Source of the DNA: Anaerolineae bacterium
Lineage (GTDB): Bacteria; Chloroflexota; Anaerolineae; Anaerolineales; Villigracilaceae
DNA: 5,479 bases
Assembly: GCA_003524705.1 (NCBI GenBank)
Contig: DQGV01000365.1
Location: forward strand, 1-5,479
Direction: 5' to 3'
Made by a program: the position numbers and the translations under genes
Notes under the pieces: generated by a model
Told to the model about the DNA's origin: nothing
Database searches by the model: none
What the model saw: the letters and a program-made list of their open reading frames with translations, nothing else
Shown here: positions 1 to 5,411 of the stretch, piece after piece
How the letters are laid out: the number at the start of each line of letters is the position of its first letter
Position numbering within the stretch: position 1 is the first letter of the stretch

Positions 1-50
1 AAGTGACAGTCACCTCGCGCCCTGTGGGTAAAGGTGACTGTCACTTTTTT
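1..50 (+). terminator. Rho-independent terminator (nested-palindrome hairpin)
   Basis: Positions 1-15 (AAGTGACAGTCACCT) are perfectly complementary to 32-46 (AGGTGACTGTCACTT), and T residues run from 45 to 50. The result is a 15-bp stem with a 16-base loop. The loop contains a small CCC/GGG pairing (20-22 with 26-28). A stem followed by a T-run is the classical intrinsic terminator layout, so this most likely ends a gene to the left of the window. Each arm is itself a near-perfect palindrome (GTGAC-A-GTCAC and GTGAC-T-GTCAC), which is unusual for a simple terminator. The element could also be a copy of a dispersed palindromic repeat. The left edge is cut by the window. Confidence 0.8.
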
Positions 51-179
51 ACAGAGATTAGGTTTTGACGAATTTTGTAACGAGTGGTCATAGAATTTCC
101 TTCTAATAATCAGGTTTTCAAGAATTATATTTGACTTACGCTTTTGCATCCTATTAGTTTCTTTCAACGTAAAATAGAG

Positions 180-208
180 TTGATTTTCCTCTAAAACCAG
201 CCTATAAT
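180..208 (+). promoter_or_regulatory. Sigma-70-type promoter of the three-gene cassette
   Basis: A TTGATT box at 180-185 and a perfect TATAAT box at 203-208 are separated by 17 bases, the ideal spacing for a housekeeping sigma factor. Transcription would start near 214-216, giving a leader of about 40 bases before the ATG at 257. No operator-like dyad overlaps the boxes. The rest of 51-256 is AT-rich and holds nothing else I can support. Confidence 0.72.
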
Positions 209-242
209 ACCCTAAGTTAAGGTGTGATTGTGTTAATTAAAT

Positions 243-249
243 AAGGAGG
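243..249 (+). promoter_or_regulatory. Strong ribosome binding site for the first cassette gene
   Basis: AAGGAGG lies 7 bases before the ATG at 257. It is a near-complete match to the anti-Shine-Dalgarno sequence and the strongest ribosome binding site in the window. It fixes the start of the first gene and suggests efficient translation. Confidence 0.85.
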
Positions 250-256
250 ATGACCA

Positions 257-706
257 ATGCCTAAGATTCGAGTCCGTCATGGTGAAAACGAAATAGAGTT
301 AGATGGTGATTTAGATTTCATTGCACAAAACTTAAAAAGTTTTTATGAACGTCTTGGTTTAGTAGGCGGAAAAACTTCCCCAGCCACACTTAAACAGGAT
401 ATTCTTTCATCTGAGAAACCTAAAGAAAAAGGGGCTATCCCTACGCCAGTAGAGTTTTATAAGAGCAAGGGTAAAACCGATGGCATTTCCCAAATTCTTA
501 TTTTTGGAAAATATCTTGAGCAATATATGGATAAGCCTGAATTCACACGTGCTGATGTAAATGCACTTACTTCTCAAGCAAAATTTTCAAAAGATATTCA
601 TAGCCAGTATTTCACAAATGCCGTTAAACAAGGGCTACTAAGAATGCATGATGGAGGAAAATACTCTCTTACATTAAGTGCAGAAGAAATACTTTCTGCA
701 CTGTAG
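257..706 (+). CDS. Small winged-helix-like protein, first gene of cassette
   Basis: This 149-residue protein is not one I can name. Residues 1-36 look like two short strands and an amphipathic helix (a charged KIRVRHGENEIELDG stretch, then a helix up to about residue 34). Residues 38-60 are a polar linker rich in Ser, Lys and Pro. Residues 62-149 look like a winged helix-turn-helix fold: helices around 65-70, 76-91, 97-106 and 114-126, then a hairpin ending in GKYSLTL (134-140) and a final short helix. This C-terminal part aligns by eye with the first 96 residues of the next gene's product, including EF, YL, EF, G-x-YSL and a closing AL. The protein has no membrane helix or signal peptide, so it is probably cytoplasmic. 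The start is fixed by AAGGAGG 7 bases upstream. It is the promoter-proximal gene and may be a regulator or binding partner for the next protein. That role is inferred from domain sharing only. Confidence 0.85.
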   Translation: MPKIRVRHGENEIELDGDLDFIAQNLKSFYERLGLVGGKTSPATLKQDILSSEKPKEKGAIPTPVEFYKSKGKTDGISQILIFGKYLEQYMDKPEFTRADVNALTSQAKFSKDIHSQYFTNAVKQGLLRMHDGGKYSLTLSAEEILSAL

Positions 707-710
707 AGGT
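705..710 (+). promoter_or_regulatory. Ribosome binding site that selects a GTG start
   Basis: AGAGGT overlaps the stop codon of the first gene and lies 5 bases before a GTG at 716. An overlapping ATG at 714 reads into a stop after four codons, so it cannot start the gene. The frame upstream of 716 is closed by the TAG at 704, so GTG is the only sensible start. The overlap of stop codon and binding site suggests translational coupling of the first two genes. Confidence 0.7.
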
Positions 711-715
711 ATCAT

Positions 716-1498
716 GTGTCTTCCTTAGAATTTTTATCACAATTTGGCAACCCAACAAATTTATCGCAAAAATCATTAGTAATTGCCTTTGCATATTACC
801 TTCGACAAGAGAAAGGTATATTAGAGTTTAAGGCTGTCAATATCCAAGATTGTTTTCAACAATCCTTGCTAAAATCACCAACTAATCTCGCAAGGTTGCT
901 TAGCAACCTTACTAAAGGTGAAAAACCTCCTCTTCTTAAGAATTCTTCTAAAGGTGAATATTCATTATCAATTTTTGGGCTACAAGAAGTCCAAGATGCG
1001 CTTGCTAATACACCTAATACTCCTGCAGGATTGAGTGTATTTCTTGAAACGGCTTTACCTTATCTCCAAAGAACAGCCGCAAAAATTACTGATGAAAATA
1101 AAAGAAAGTTTTTAGCAGAAGCTATGGCTTGTCTAGGTGTACAAGCGAAAAGGGCAACTATAGTAATGACTTGGTTAGTGACACTTGATCATTTATACGA
1201 CTATATACTCGCAAAAAAGCTAGTTGAGTTCAATTCAGCACTCAATCGCCGAAGCGATAGGTTCTCAAGTAAGACAATTATCTTAAAAGACGACTTTTCA
1301 GACATACCTGATAACATATTTATTGAGGTGATGCGTTCAGCAAATATTATTTCAAATGATGTTCGGAAAATTCTGGACGAAAAACTTGGCATTAGAAACT
1401 CATCTGCTCACCCATCCGCTATTGAGGTTCATGATTCAAAAGTTATCAATTTTATAGAGGATGTAGTAGATAATGTAATTGTCAAATATCCACTATAA
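716..1498 (+). CDS. Winged-helix plus HEPN-like domain protein (putative RNase)
   Basis: This 260-residue protein starts at GTG and lies 9 bases after the previous gene. Residues 1-96 look like the same winged-helix-type domain as the C-terminal part of the upstream protein, ending in GEYSLSI (80-86). Residues 97-104 form a short linker with Thr, Asn and Pro. Residues 104-260 are mainly helical. They include a segment 137-164 with alternating Ala and large hydrophobics (AKRATIVMTWLVTLDHLYDY), resembling the first long helices of HEPN domains. The sequence GIRNSSAHPS (225-234) contains R227-N228-x3-H232, which fits the R-x4-6-H motif with a polar residue after Arg that is typical of HEPN ribonucleases. 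Known HEPN proteins act in toxin-antitoxin, abortive-infection and CRISPR-linked RNA cleavage, and some are inactive binding modules. Here RNase activity is inferred, not shown. No MNT nucleotidyltransferase partner is present. Membrane segments and a signal peptide are absent. Confidence 0.85.
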   Translation: MSSLEFLSQFGNPTNLSQKSLVIAFAYYLRQEKGILEFKAVNIQDCFQQSLLKSPTNLARLLSNLTKGEKPPLLKNSSKGEYSLSIFGLQEVQDALANTPNTPAGLSVFLETALPYLQRTAAKITDENKRKFLAEAMACLGVQAKRATIVMTWLVTLDHLYDYILAKKLVEFNSALNRRSDRFSSKTIILKDDFSDIPDNIFIEVMRSANIISNDVRKILDEKLGIRNSSAHPSAIEVHDSKVINFIEDVVDNVIVKYPL

Positions 1499-1522
1499 AG
1501 AAAATCAACAAGGGAGTTTTCT

Positions 1523-2254
1523 ATGCGTGCGTTACTAAATATCCAGCTACCACTCGATGAAAATGATCAATTCATAAATATTAAAGAGTTTAGAAAAATT
1601 CTACAGACGATAGGTTTAAAGCCAACAGATATGCCTTCTGATGAAAATGAAAAAGAATTTAGAGCATATTGTCTTAGACGATCTGAACCAATCTTTGATC
1701 GAATGCCCGAAAAATCAGAAGAAGACCAGTTAAAGAAGGCCTTTTCTAGAAAAAATATTATTTATGCCTCCGATTTACCTCAATCCAACACTATTTTTAT
1801 GATTACTGCGCATACAGAAACCGAATATCGTTTCAGATTATTAAATCCAAAAATTGAATCTCTACAAGAAGGGTGCGTAGATTTGGTATTAAAAATAAGG
1901 TCTTATAACGAAAAATATCCAAATAGACAATTAGGTCTGGGAGACAATATTGATATTTTTGAACATGGATTAGAAGAATCAACTATTAGCGGAAAAAATG
2001 TAAAAAGCCGTTGGAATGCAACAAGAAAAGTAGCAGGCAGGGATATATTGATTTCGGTTTTAGGGCTAATCTTTTTTGTTATTCTCACAGTTTTAAATAT
2101 ACTTTTTATTCCAGAAGAGACAATATCGCATACAATTTTTGACAGACTCTCAACAGCAATGTTTACTGCAATGATAGTCTCTTCTCTAAATGTTTATTAT
2201 ACATATAGAGTATCAGTACCTATAATTCAGTGGACTGCTTCATATTCAAGTTAA
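1523..2254 (+). CDS. Two-helix membrane protein, third gene of cassette
   Basis: This 243-residue protein is one I do not recognise. Residues 1-170 are soluble-looking and highly charged, with Glu/Lys/Arg-rich stretches at 40-75 and a mixed strand/helix region at 78-130. No nucleotide-binding or protease motif is visible. A basic stretch (162-173) leads into a hydrophobic segment at about 174-196, then a short loop with acidic residues (198-207), then a second segment at about 209-228. Both membrane helices therefore sit at the C-terminus. By the positive-inside rule the large N-terminal part is probably cytoplasmic. The ATG is preceded by AAGGGAG (1510-1516) with 6 bases between. The gene starts 24 bases after the HEPN-like gene with no terminator between, so it is probably co-transcribed with it. 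A soluble domain joined to two membrane helices is common among bacterial defence effectors, but that is an analogy. It could equally be an unrelated membrane protein. Confidence 0.8.
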   Translation: MRALLNIQLPLDENDQFINIKEFRKILQTIGLKPTDMPSDENEKEFRAYCLRRSEPIFDRMPEKSEEDQLKKAFSRKNIIYASDLPQSNTIFMITAHTETEYRFRLLNPKIESLQEGCVDLVLKIRSYNEKYPNRQLGLGDNIDIFEHGLEESTISGKNVKSRWNATRKVAGRDILISVLGLIFFVILTVLNILFIPEETISHTIFDRLSTAMFTAMIVSSLNVYYTYRVSVPIIQWTASYSS

Positions 2255-2260
2255 ATGATA

Positions 2261-2288
2261 TTTAAGCAAATAAGTCATCTAGTATAAT
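2261..2288 (+). promoter_or_regulatory. Possible weak promoter for asnS
   Basis: A perfect TATAAT lies at 2283-2288. Upstream at 2261-2266 there is only a poor -35 candidate, TTTAAG, at 16-base spacing. The region is very AT-rich, so a chance match is possible. It would give asnS a start point independent of the upstream cassette, which an essential gene next to an acquired-looking cassette would be expected to need. Confidence 0.35.
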
Positions 2289-2316
2289 AAAATATCATAT
2301 AACAAAGGATTTTTTC

Positions 2317-3660
2317 ATGCCTGAACACATCAGTGTTTCAAAAATTTCAAACTATGTAGGTCAAGACATTATTCTCAAAGGCTGGGTGTATAACCGCACC
2401 GACAAAGGCAAGCTGGCGTTTTTACTCGTCCGTGATGGCTCGGGATTTGTGCAATGCGTTGGCTTCAAAGGTGATTTAACGCCTGAACTCTTTGAAACCA
2501 TCACTCACCTTCCGCAAGAATCTTCGGTCATCATCACTGGCTCAGTCCGTGAAGATAAACGCGCGCCCGGCATCCCCGGCGGATTCGAAGTCGGCATCAA
2601 AGATTTACAAGTCGTGCAAGCCGCCGATATTGATTATCCGATGTCGCTCAAAGATCACGGTCCTGATTTCGCGCTCGACAATCGTCACCTGTGGATTCGT
2701 ATGCAAAGTCAGTGGGCAATTTTGCGCGTGCGTGTGCGCGTCATGTCTGCAGTGCGTGAGTATTTGGATAGCCACGGATTTTTCAATCTCGATACGCCCA
2801 TCTTAACGCCCGCCGCCGCCGAAGGTACCACCACACTTTTTGAAACAGAATATTTTGATGAAGGTTCTGCCTATCTCGCGCAAACCGGTCAACTGTATAA
2901 CGAAGCCAATATTTTTGCATTTGGAAAAGTGTATTGTTTTGGTCCCACCTTTCGAGCTGAGAAGTCAAAAACGCGTCGCCACTTAACGGAATTCTGGATG
3001 CTGGAACCTGAAATCGCTTTTTGCGATTTAGATGGTTTGATGGAAGTAGAAGAAGGTCTCATCACCCATATTGTGCAATCGGTAATGAAAGATTGTTCAG
3101 CCGAATTAAAATTCCTTGGGCGTGATATTTCGAAATTAGAAAATGTCGTCGGTCCATTTCCTCGCATGTCTTATGACGATGCCGCAAAATATCTGATTGA
3201 TTTATACGAAAAAGAAACTGACCCTGAAAAGAAAGAATTACTCAAATTTGAATGGGGCATGGACTTCGGTGCTCCACACGAAACTGAACTCACAAAATTA
3301 AATGAAAAGCCATTGTTCGTCTATGGTTACCCAAGTGCCGTCAAAGCTTTTTATATGGAACCTTGGCCCGATAGACCAGAAGTTTGTAAAAGTGTAGATT
3401 TGCTCGCACCTGAAGGCTATGGTGAAATTTGTGGCGGCTCTGAAAGAATGTCTGACCATGATGCTCTACTCGCCAGAATCAAAAAAGAAGGTTTGCCAGA
3501 AGAAGCCTTCAAATGGTATTTGGAATTACGTAAATATGGCTCTGTCCCCCATTCAGGTTTCGGCATGGGCGTAGAAAGAGTCGTGGCTTGGATTTGCGGC
3601 ATCGAACACATCCGCGAGGCAATTCCATTCCCGAGAACCATTAAGCGAGTTTATCCGTAG
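2317..3660 (+). CDS. asnS: Asparaginyl-tRNA synthetase
   Basis: This cytoplasmic class II aminoacyl-tRNA synthetase joins asparagine to tRNA-Asn using ATP. Its 447 residues match the usual family length. An N-terminal OB-fold anticodon-binding domain spans about 15-105 and a catalytic domain 120-447. Motif 1 lies around 145-164 with its invariant Pro at 161. AQTGQLYNE (188-196) is in the amino-acid-binding region. Motif 2 is FRAE (212-215) followed by RHLTEFWMLEPE (221-232). Motif 3 is GFGMGVERV (414-422) with Arg421. GYGEICGGSER (367-377) and the ending IPFPR (436-440) favour asparaginyl over aspartyl specificity. The ATG is 7 bases after AAAGGA (2304-2309), and no earlier in-frame start exists before a stop. 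The gene is intact. G+C is about 52% over 2401-2820 and about 41% over 2821-3540 by hand count. It is followed closely by a small membrane-protein gene. Confidence 0.96.
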   Translation: MPEHISVSKISNYVGQDIILKGWVYNRTDKGKLAFLLVRDGSGFVQCVGFKGDLTPELFETITHLPQESSVIITGSVREDKRAPGIPGGFEVGIKDLQVVQAADIDYPMSLKDHGPDFALDNRHLWIRMQSQWAILRVRVRVMSAVREYLDSHGFFNLDTPILTPAAAEGTTTLFETEYFDEGSAYLAQTGQLYNEANIFAFGKVYCFGPTFRAEKSKTRRHLTEFWMLEPEIAFCDLDGLMEVEEGLITHIVQSVMKDCSAELKFLGRDISKLENVVGPFPRMSYDDAAKYLIDLYEKETDPEKKELLKFEWGMDFGAPHETELTKLNEKPLFVYGYPSAVKAFYMEPWPDRPEVCKSVDLLAPEGYGEICGGSERMSDHDALLARIKKEGLPEEAFKWYLELRKYGSVPHSGFGMGVERVVAWICGIEHIREAIPFPRTIKRVYP

Positions 3661-3673
3661 ATAAAGCAATAAA

Positions 3674-3979
3674 ATGGCAAGAAAACGAAGAAGTAGAAAA
3701 AATCAATCTAACTTTGCTCAAATCAGAGAAAAGATAGCCGAGAAAACAATTTGGGCTATCGCAATATTAGTATTGGTTTTAATAATCAGTTTGCTTGTTT
3801 TTGTATTTAGAATCGGCGAATCTATGTATCCTGTTTGGATGGTTGAATATCGTAATCCAATTATCGGAATATTACTTACTATCATTTTCATTATAATAAT
3901 CGCTTCACCTCTTATTGTTGAAGCAAATAGTAATCCTCGCCGCCTTTCTGGTCCTGGCAAACGACCTGATTATTGGTAA
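3674..3979 (+). CDS. Small two-helix membrane protein downstream of asnS
   Basis: This 101-residue protein is of unknown function. It begins with a very basic stretch (KRRSRK at 4-9). Two strongly hydrophobic segments follow at about 25-45 and 62-82, joined by a loop with MYPVWMVEYR (51-60). It ends in a basic tail finishing GPGKRPDYW. Positive charges at both ends suggest that both termini lie in the cytoplasm, with the short loop outside. The ATG is 13 bases after the asnS stop and has no convincing Shine-Dalgarno sequence, only AAAG. An in-frame TAA at 3662 closes the frame upstream. Translation may depend on ribosomes ending asnS, so the pair is probably one operon ending at the hairpin that follows. 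The clear membrane topology and operon position argue for a real gene. Its A+T-rich codons partly reflect the hydrophobic Ile/Leu content. Confidence 0.72.
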   Translation: MARKRRSRKNQSNFAQIREKIAEKTIWAIAILVLVLIISLLVFVFRIGESMYPVWMVEYRNPIIGILLTIIFIIIIASPLIVEANSNPRRLSGPGKRPDYW

Positions 3980-3986
3980 AAAAAAT

Positions 3987-4025
3987 AAAAGACCTGACAG
4001 GTTTTAGAAATCTGTCAGGTCTTTT
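3987..4025 (+). terminator. Rho-independent terminator of the asnS unit
   Basis: AAAAGACCTGACAG (3987-4000) pairs perfectly with CTGTCAGGTCTTTT (4012-4025). The inner bases GTTT (4001-4004) pair with AAAT (4008-4011) through one G-U wobble, leaving a TAG loop. The stem is therefore about 18 bp and ends in a T-run. It starts 7 bases after the stop codon of the small membrane-protein gene. The A-rich left flank (3978-3990) would give a U-run on the opposite strand, so it could act in both directions. The left arm contains an internal palindrome (ACCTG-A-CAGGT), similar in design to the hairpin at the left edge of the window. Confidence 0.9.
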
Positions 4026-4039
4026 TATTCAAACAACAC

Positions 4040-4147
4040 GTCACTCTGAGCCGAAGTCCTGAACGAAGTGAAGGAGCTGGCGAAGAGCCTCTACAATAAT
4101 CTTAGAGATTCTTCGCCGTAAAGAACAAGAACACGGCTCAGAATGAC
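4040..4147. repeat. Imperfect palindromic dispersed-type repeat (MITE-like)
   Basis: The outer arms GTCACTCTGAGCCG (4040-4053) and CGGCTCAGAATGAC (4134-4147) match as inverted repeats at 13 of 14 positions. Inside them, GGCGAAGA (4079-4086) pairs with TCTTCGCC (4110-4117). After a 2x2 mismatch, CTCTA (4089-4093) pairs with TAGAG (4103-4107) around a 9-base loop. The motif CGAAGT occurs at 4052-4057 and 4064-4069, and CGAAGA at 4081-4086. The CTGAGC/GAAG wording resembles intergenic repeats I recall as scattered through many environmental bacterial genomes. I see no transposase, and no clear target-site duplication flanks it. It fills nearly all of the gap between the terminator and the oxidoreductase gene. 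Confidence 0.75.
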
Positions 4148-4152
4148 ATACT

Positions 4153-4157
4153 GAGGA
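4153..4157 (+). promoter_or_regulatory. Close-set ribosome binding site of the oxidoreductase gene
   Basis: GAGGA ends only 3 bases before the ATG at 4161, which is shorter than the usual 5-9. The start is still secure because the FAD-binding GxGxxG motif begins at residue 7, leaving no room for a later start. The binding site lies just outside the palindromic repeat. A leader transcript through the repeat could fold and affect access to it. Confidence 0.55.
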
Positions 4158-4160
4158 ACT

Positions 4161-5411
4161 ATGAAAATCGCTATCATCGGTTCGGGCATTGCAGGTTTAA
4201 CCACTGCATGGTTGCTTGATAAAAATCACGAAGTAACTTTATTTGAAAAAAATGAAATATTAGGTGGACATGCTTTAACTGTTCACTTTGAGATTAAAGG
4301 CGAACGCATCTTTGCCAACCCTGCGGCTGGATATATCACCCCAAGTATTTATCCACGTTTTTTGCAATTGCTAAAAATATTGAATGTTAAATTAATTCCT
4401 ATCCCTGCATCTGTGACAGTGTATTCTTCAGCATTAGGTTTTGCAACCATGTTGACACCACGTTTGTCAATTGCGCGTTTAGCAAAAATTCTGCACCCAA
4501 AAATGTTAATGCATTTGCTTGAACTTCAACGAACGTTACTCGTCGCCAAAAAATTCGATAAAACAGACAACTGGCAAACGACACTTGAAGAATTTATGAA
4601 TCAAGAAAATGTTTCGCAGTTTGTGCGGAATGAAATTATTTATCCATGGATTTCTGCTGTTGGTGAAGCCACAATTGAAGATATCAAAAGATTTTCTGCT
4701 CGCGCCGCGTTGAAATATCCCGTACATGGACAATCTGGGACGCAAGCCTTTCGTCTGCAAGAATTAGATGGCGGAATCGCTTCCTATATCAAGCCTTTAG
4801 TTGATTCACTTCAAAGTACAAAAGTAAAAACTAAAAACGGTATTATTTCTATCGAAAAACAAAACGGAGAATTTGTTCTCACAGATTCATCAAACACAAA
4901 ACACTCTTTTGAGCAAGTTATTTTTGCATCACCCGCTTATGAAACAAAAAAGATAATTGATACTTTGTCAGGAGCAGATGACGTATCAAGTATTCTCTCT
5001 GGCTTCAAATACAATCCCGCAAAAATTGCTGTGCATGGTGATACAAGTTTGATGCCACCAAACAAAGTAGATTGGTCTATTTACAACACCATGTATGATG
5101 GAAAAAATTGTGAAGCAACGATATGGTGCCCCGAAGATGGCGAACGCGAGTATTTCAAAAGTTGGGTCACCTTTGCAGATAAAATGCCAGAAAACTTATA
5201 TAGTCTTCATGAATTCAAACATCCGTTGCTGACTCCAGAATATTATCAAGCACAAGAAAAACTTAAAGCCATAAATGGAAAAAACAATTTGTGGTTTGTG
5301 GGAAGTTATACGCAAGATATCGATTCGCATGAAAGCGGAGTCTGTTCTGCGATTGAAGTCGCACAAACATTAAATCCAGATTCGCAAAATTTGAAATCTT
5401 TGCTTCAATGA
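4161..5411 (+). CDS. FAD-dependent oxidoreductase, COG2907/amine-oxidase type
   Basis: This 416-residue flavoprotein begins with a Rossmann fold for the ADP part of FAD. GSGIAG (7-12) gives the GxGxxG turn, Glu29 at the end of the second strand would bind the ribose, and GG follows at 35-36. A central substrate domain (about 60-200) contains hydrophobic helices (84-130) that may contact lipid. FRLQELDGGIASYIKPL (197-213) matches the GG-containing segment of the amine-oxidase/phytoene-desaturase superfamily. VIFASPAYE (253-261) is the usual second FAD-contact strand. The C-terminal block LWFVGSYTQDIDSHESGVCSAIEVA (377-401, in parts) is the closing FAD motif. HPLLTPEYYQAQEKL (354-368) and the overall order resemble COG2907 proteins, which often sit near cyclopropane-fatty-acid-type lipid genes. 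The window ends too soon to test that context. The substrate is unknown. Where relatives usually have a D-T-G-F segment, this protein reads NPAAGY (53-58). A protoporphyrinogen-oxidase-like or carotenoid-desaturase-like role is less likely. Confidence 0.85.
   Translation: MKIAIIGSGIAGLTTAWLLDKNHEVTLFEKNEILGGHALTVHFEIKGERIFANPAAGYITPSIYPRFLQLLKILNVKLIPIPASVTVYSSALGFATMLTPRLSIARLAKILHPKMLMHLLELQRTLLVAKKFDKTDNWQTTLEEFMNQENVSQFVRNEIIYPWISAVGEATIEDIKRFSARAALKYPVHGQSGTQAFRLQELDGGIASYIKPLVDSLQSTKVKTKNGIISIEKQNGEFVLTDSSNTKHSFEQVIFASPAYETKKIIDTLSGADDVSSILSGFKYNPAKIAVHGDTSLMPPNKVDWSIYNTMYDGKNCEATIWCPEDGEREYFKSWVTFADKMPENLYSLHEFKHPLLTPEYYQAQEKLKAINGKNNLWFVGSYTQDIDSHESGVCSAIEVAQTLNPDSQNLKSLLQ

Noticed and set aside
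131..157. A second promoter (TTGACT at 131-136, TATTAG at 152-157)
   Set aside because: The spacing is only 15 bases and the -10 box is poor. The promoter at 180-208 is far better.
714..728. ATG at 714 as the start of the second cassette gene
   Set aside because: This frame reaches a TAG after four codons. The long frame starts with the overlapping GTG at 716.
257..1498. A HEPN/MNT toxin-antitoxin pair
   Set aside because: The partner gene shows no nucleotidyltransferase motif (no GSxARG-type sequence), so the classical pair is not supported.
2492..2806. A 104-codon + strand reading frame inside asnS
   Set aside because: It lies wholly inside the well-supported asnS frame. It has a low-complexity Ser/Lys/Cys-rich translation and no ribosome binding site.
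2783..3641. Several - strand reading frames opposite asnS
   Set aside because: They overlap one another and the essential gene, have no family features, and are explained as antisense shadows of its codon pattern.
2317..3660. Aspartyl-tRNA synthetase instead of asparaginyl-tRNA synthetase
   Set aside because: The length, QTGQLYNE in place of an aspartyl-type segment, GYGEICGGSER and the IPFPR ending fit the asparaginyl enzyme. The large insertion domain of bacterial aspartyl enzymes is absent.
3718..3960. An 80-codon - strand frame opposite the small membrane protein
   Set aside because: It mirrors the + strand gene. The + strand protein has a coherent two-helix topology and a co-directional operon position.
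4040..4147. A CRISPR array or an insertion sequence
   Set aside because: There are no regularly spaced direct repeats with spacers and no transposase gene. The structure is a single imperfect palindrome.
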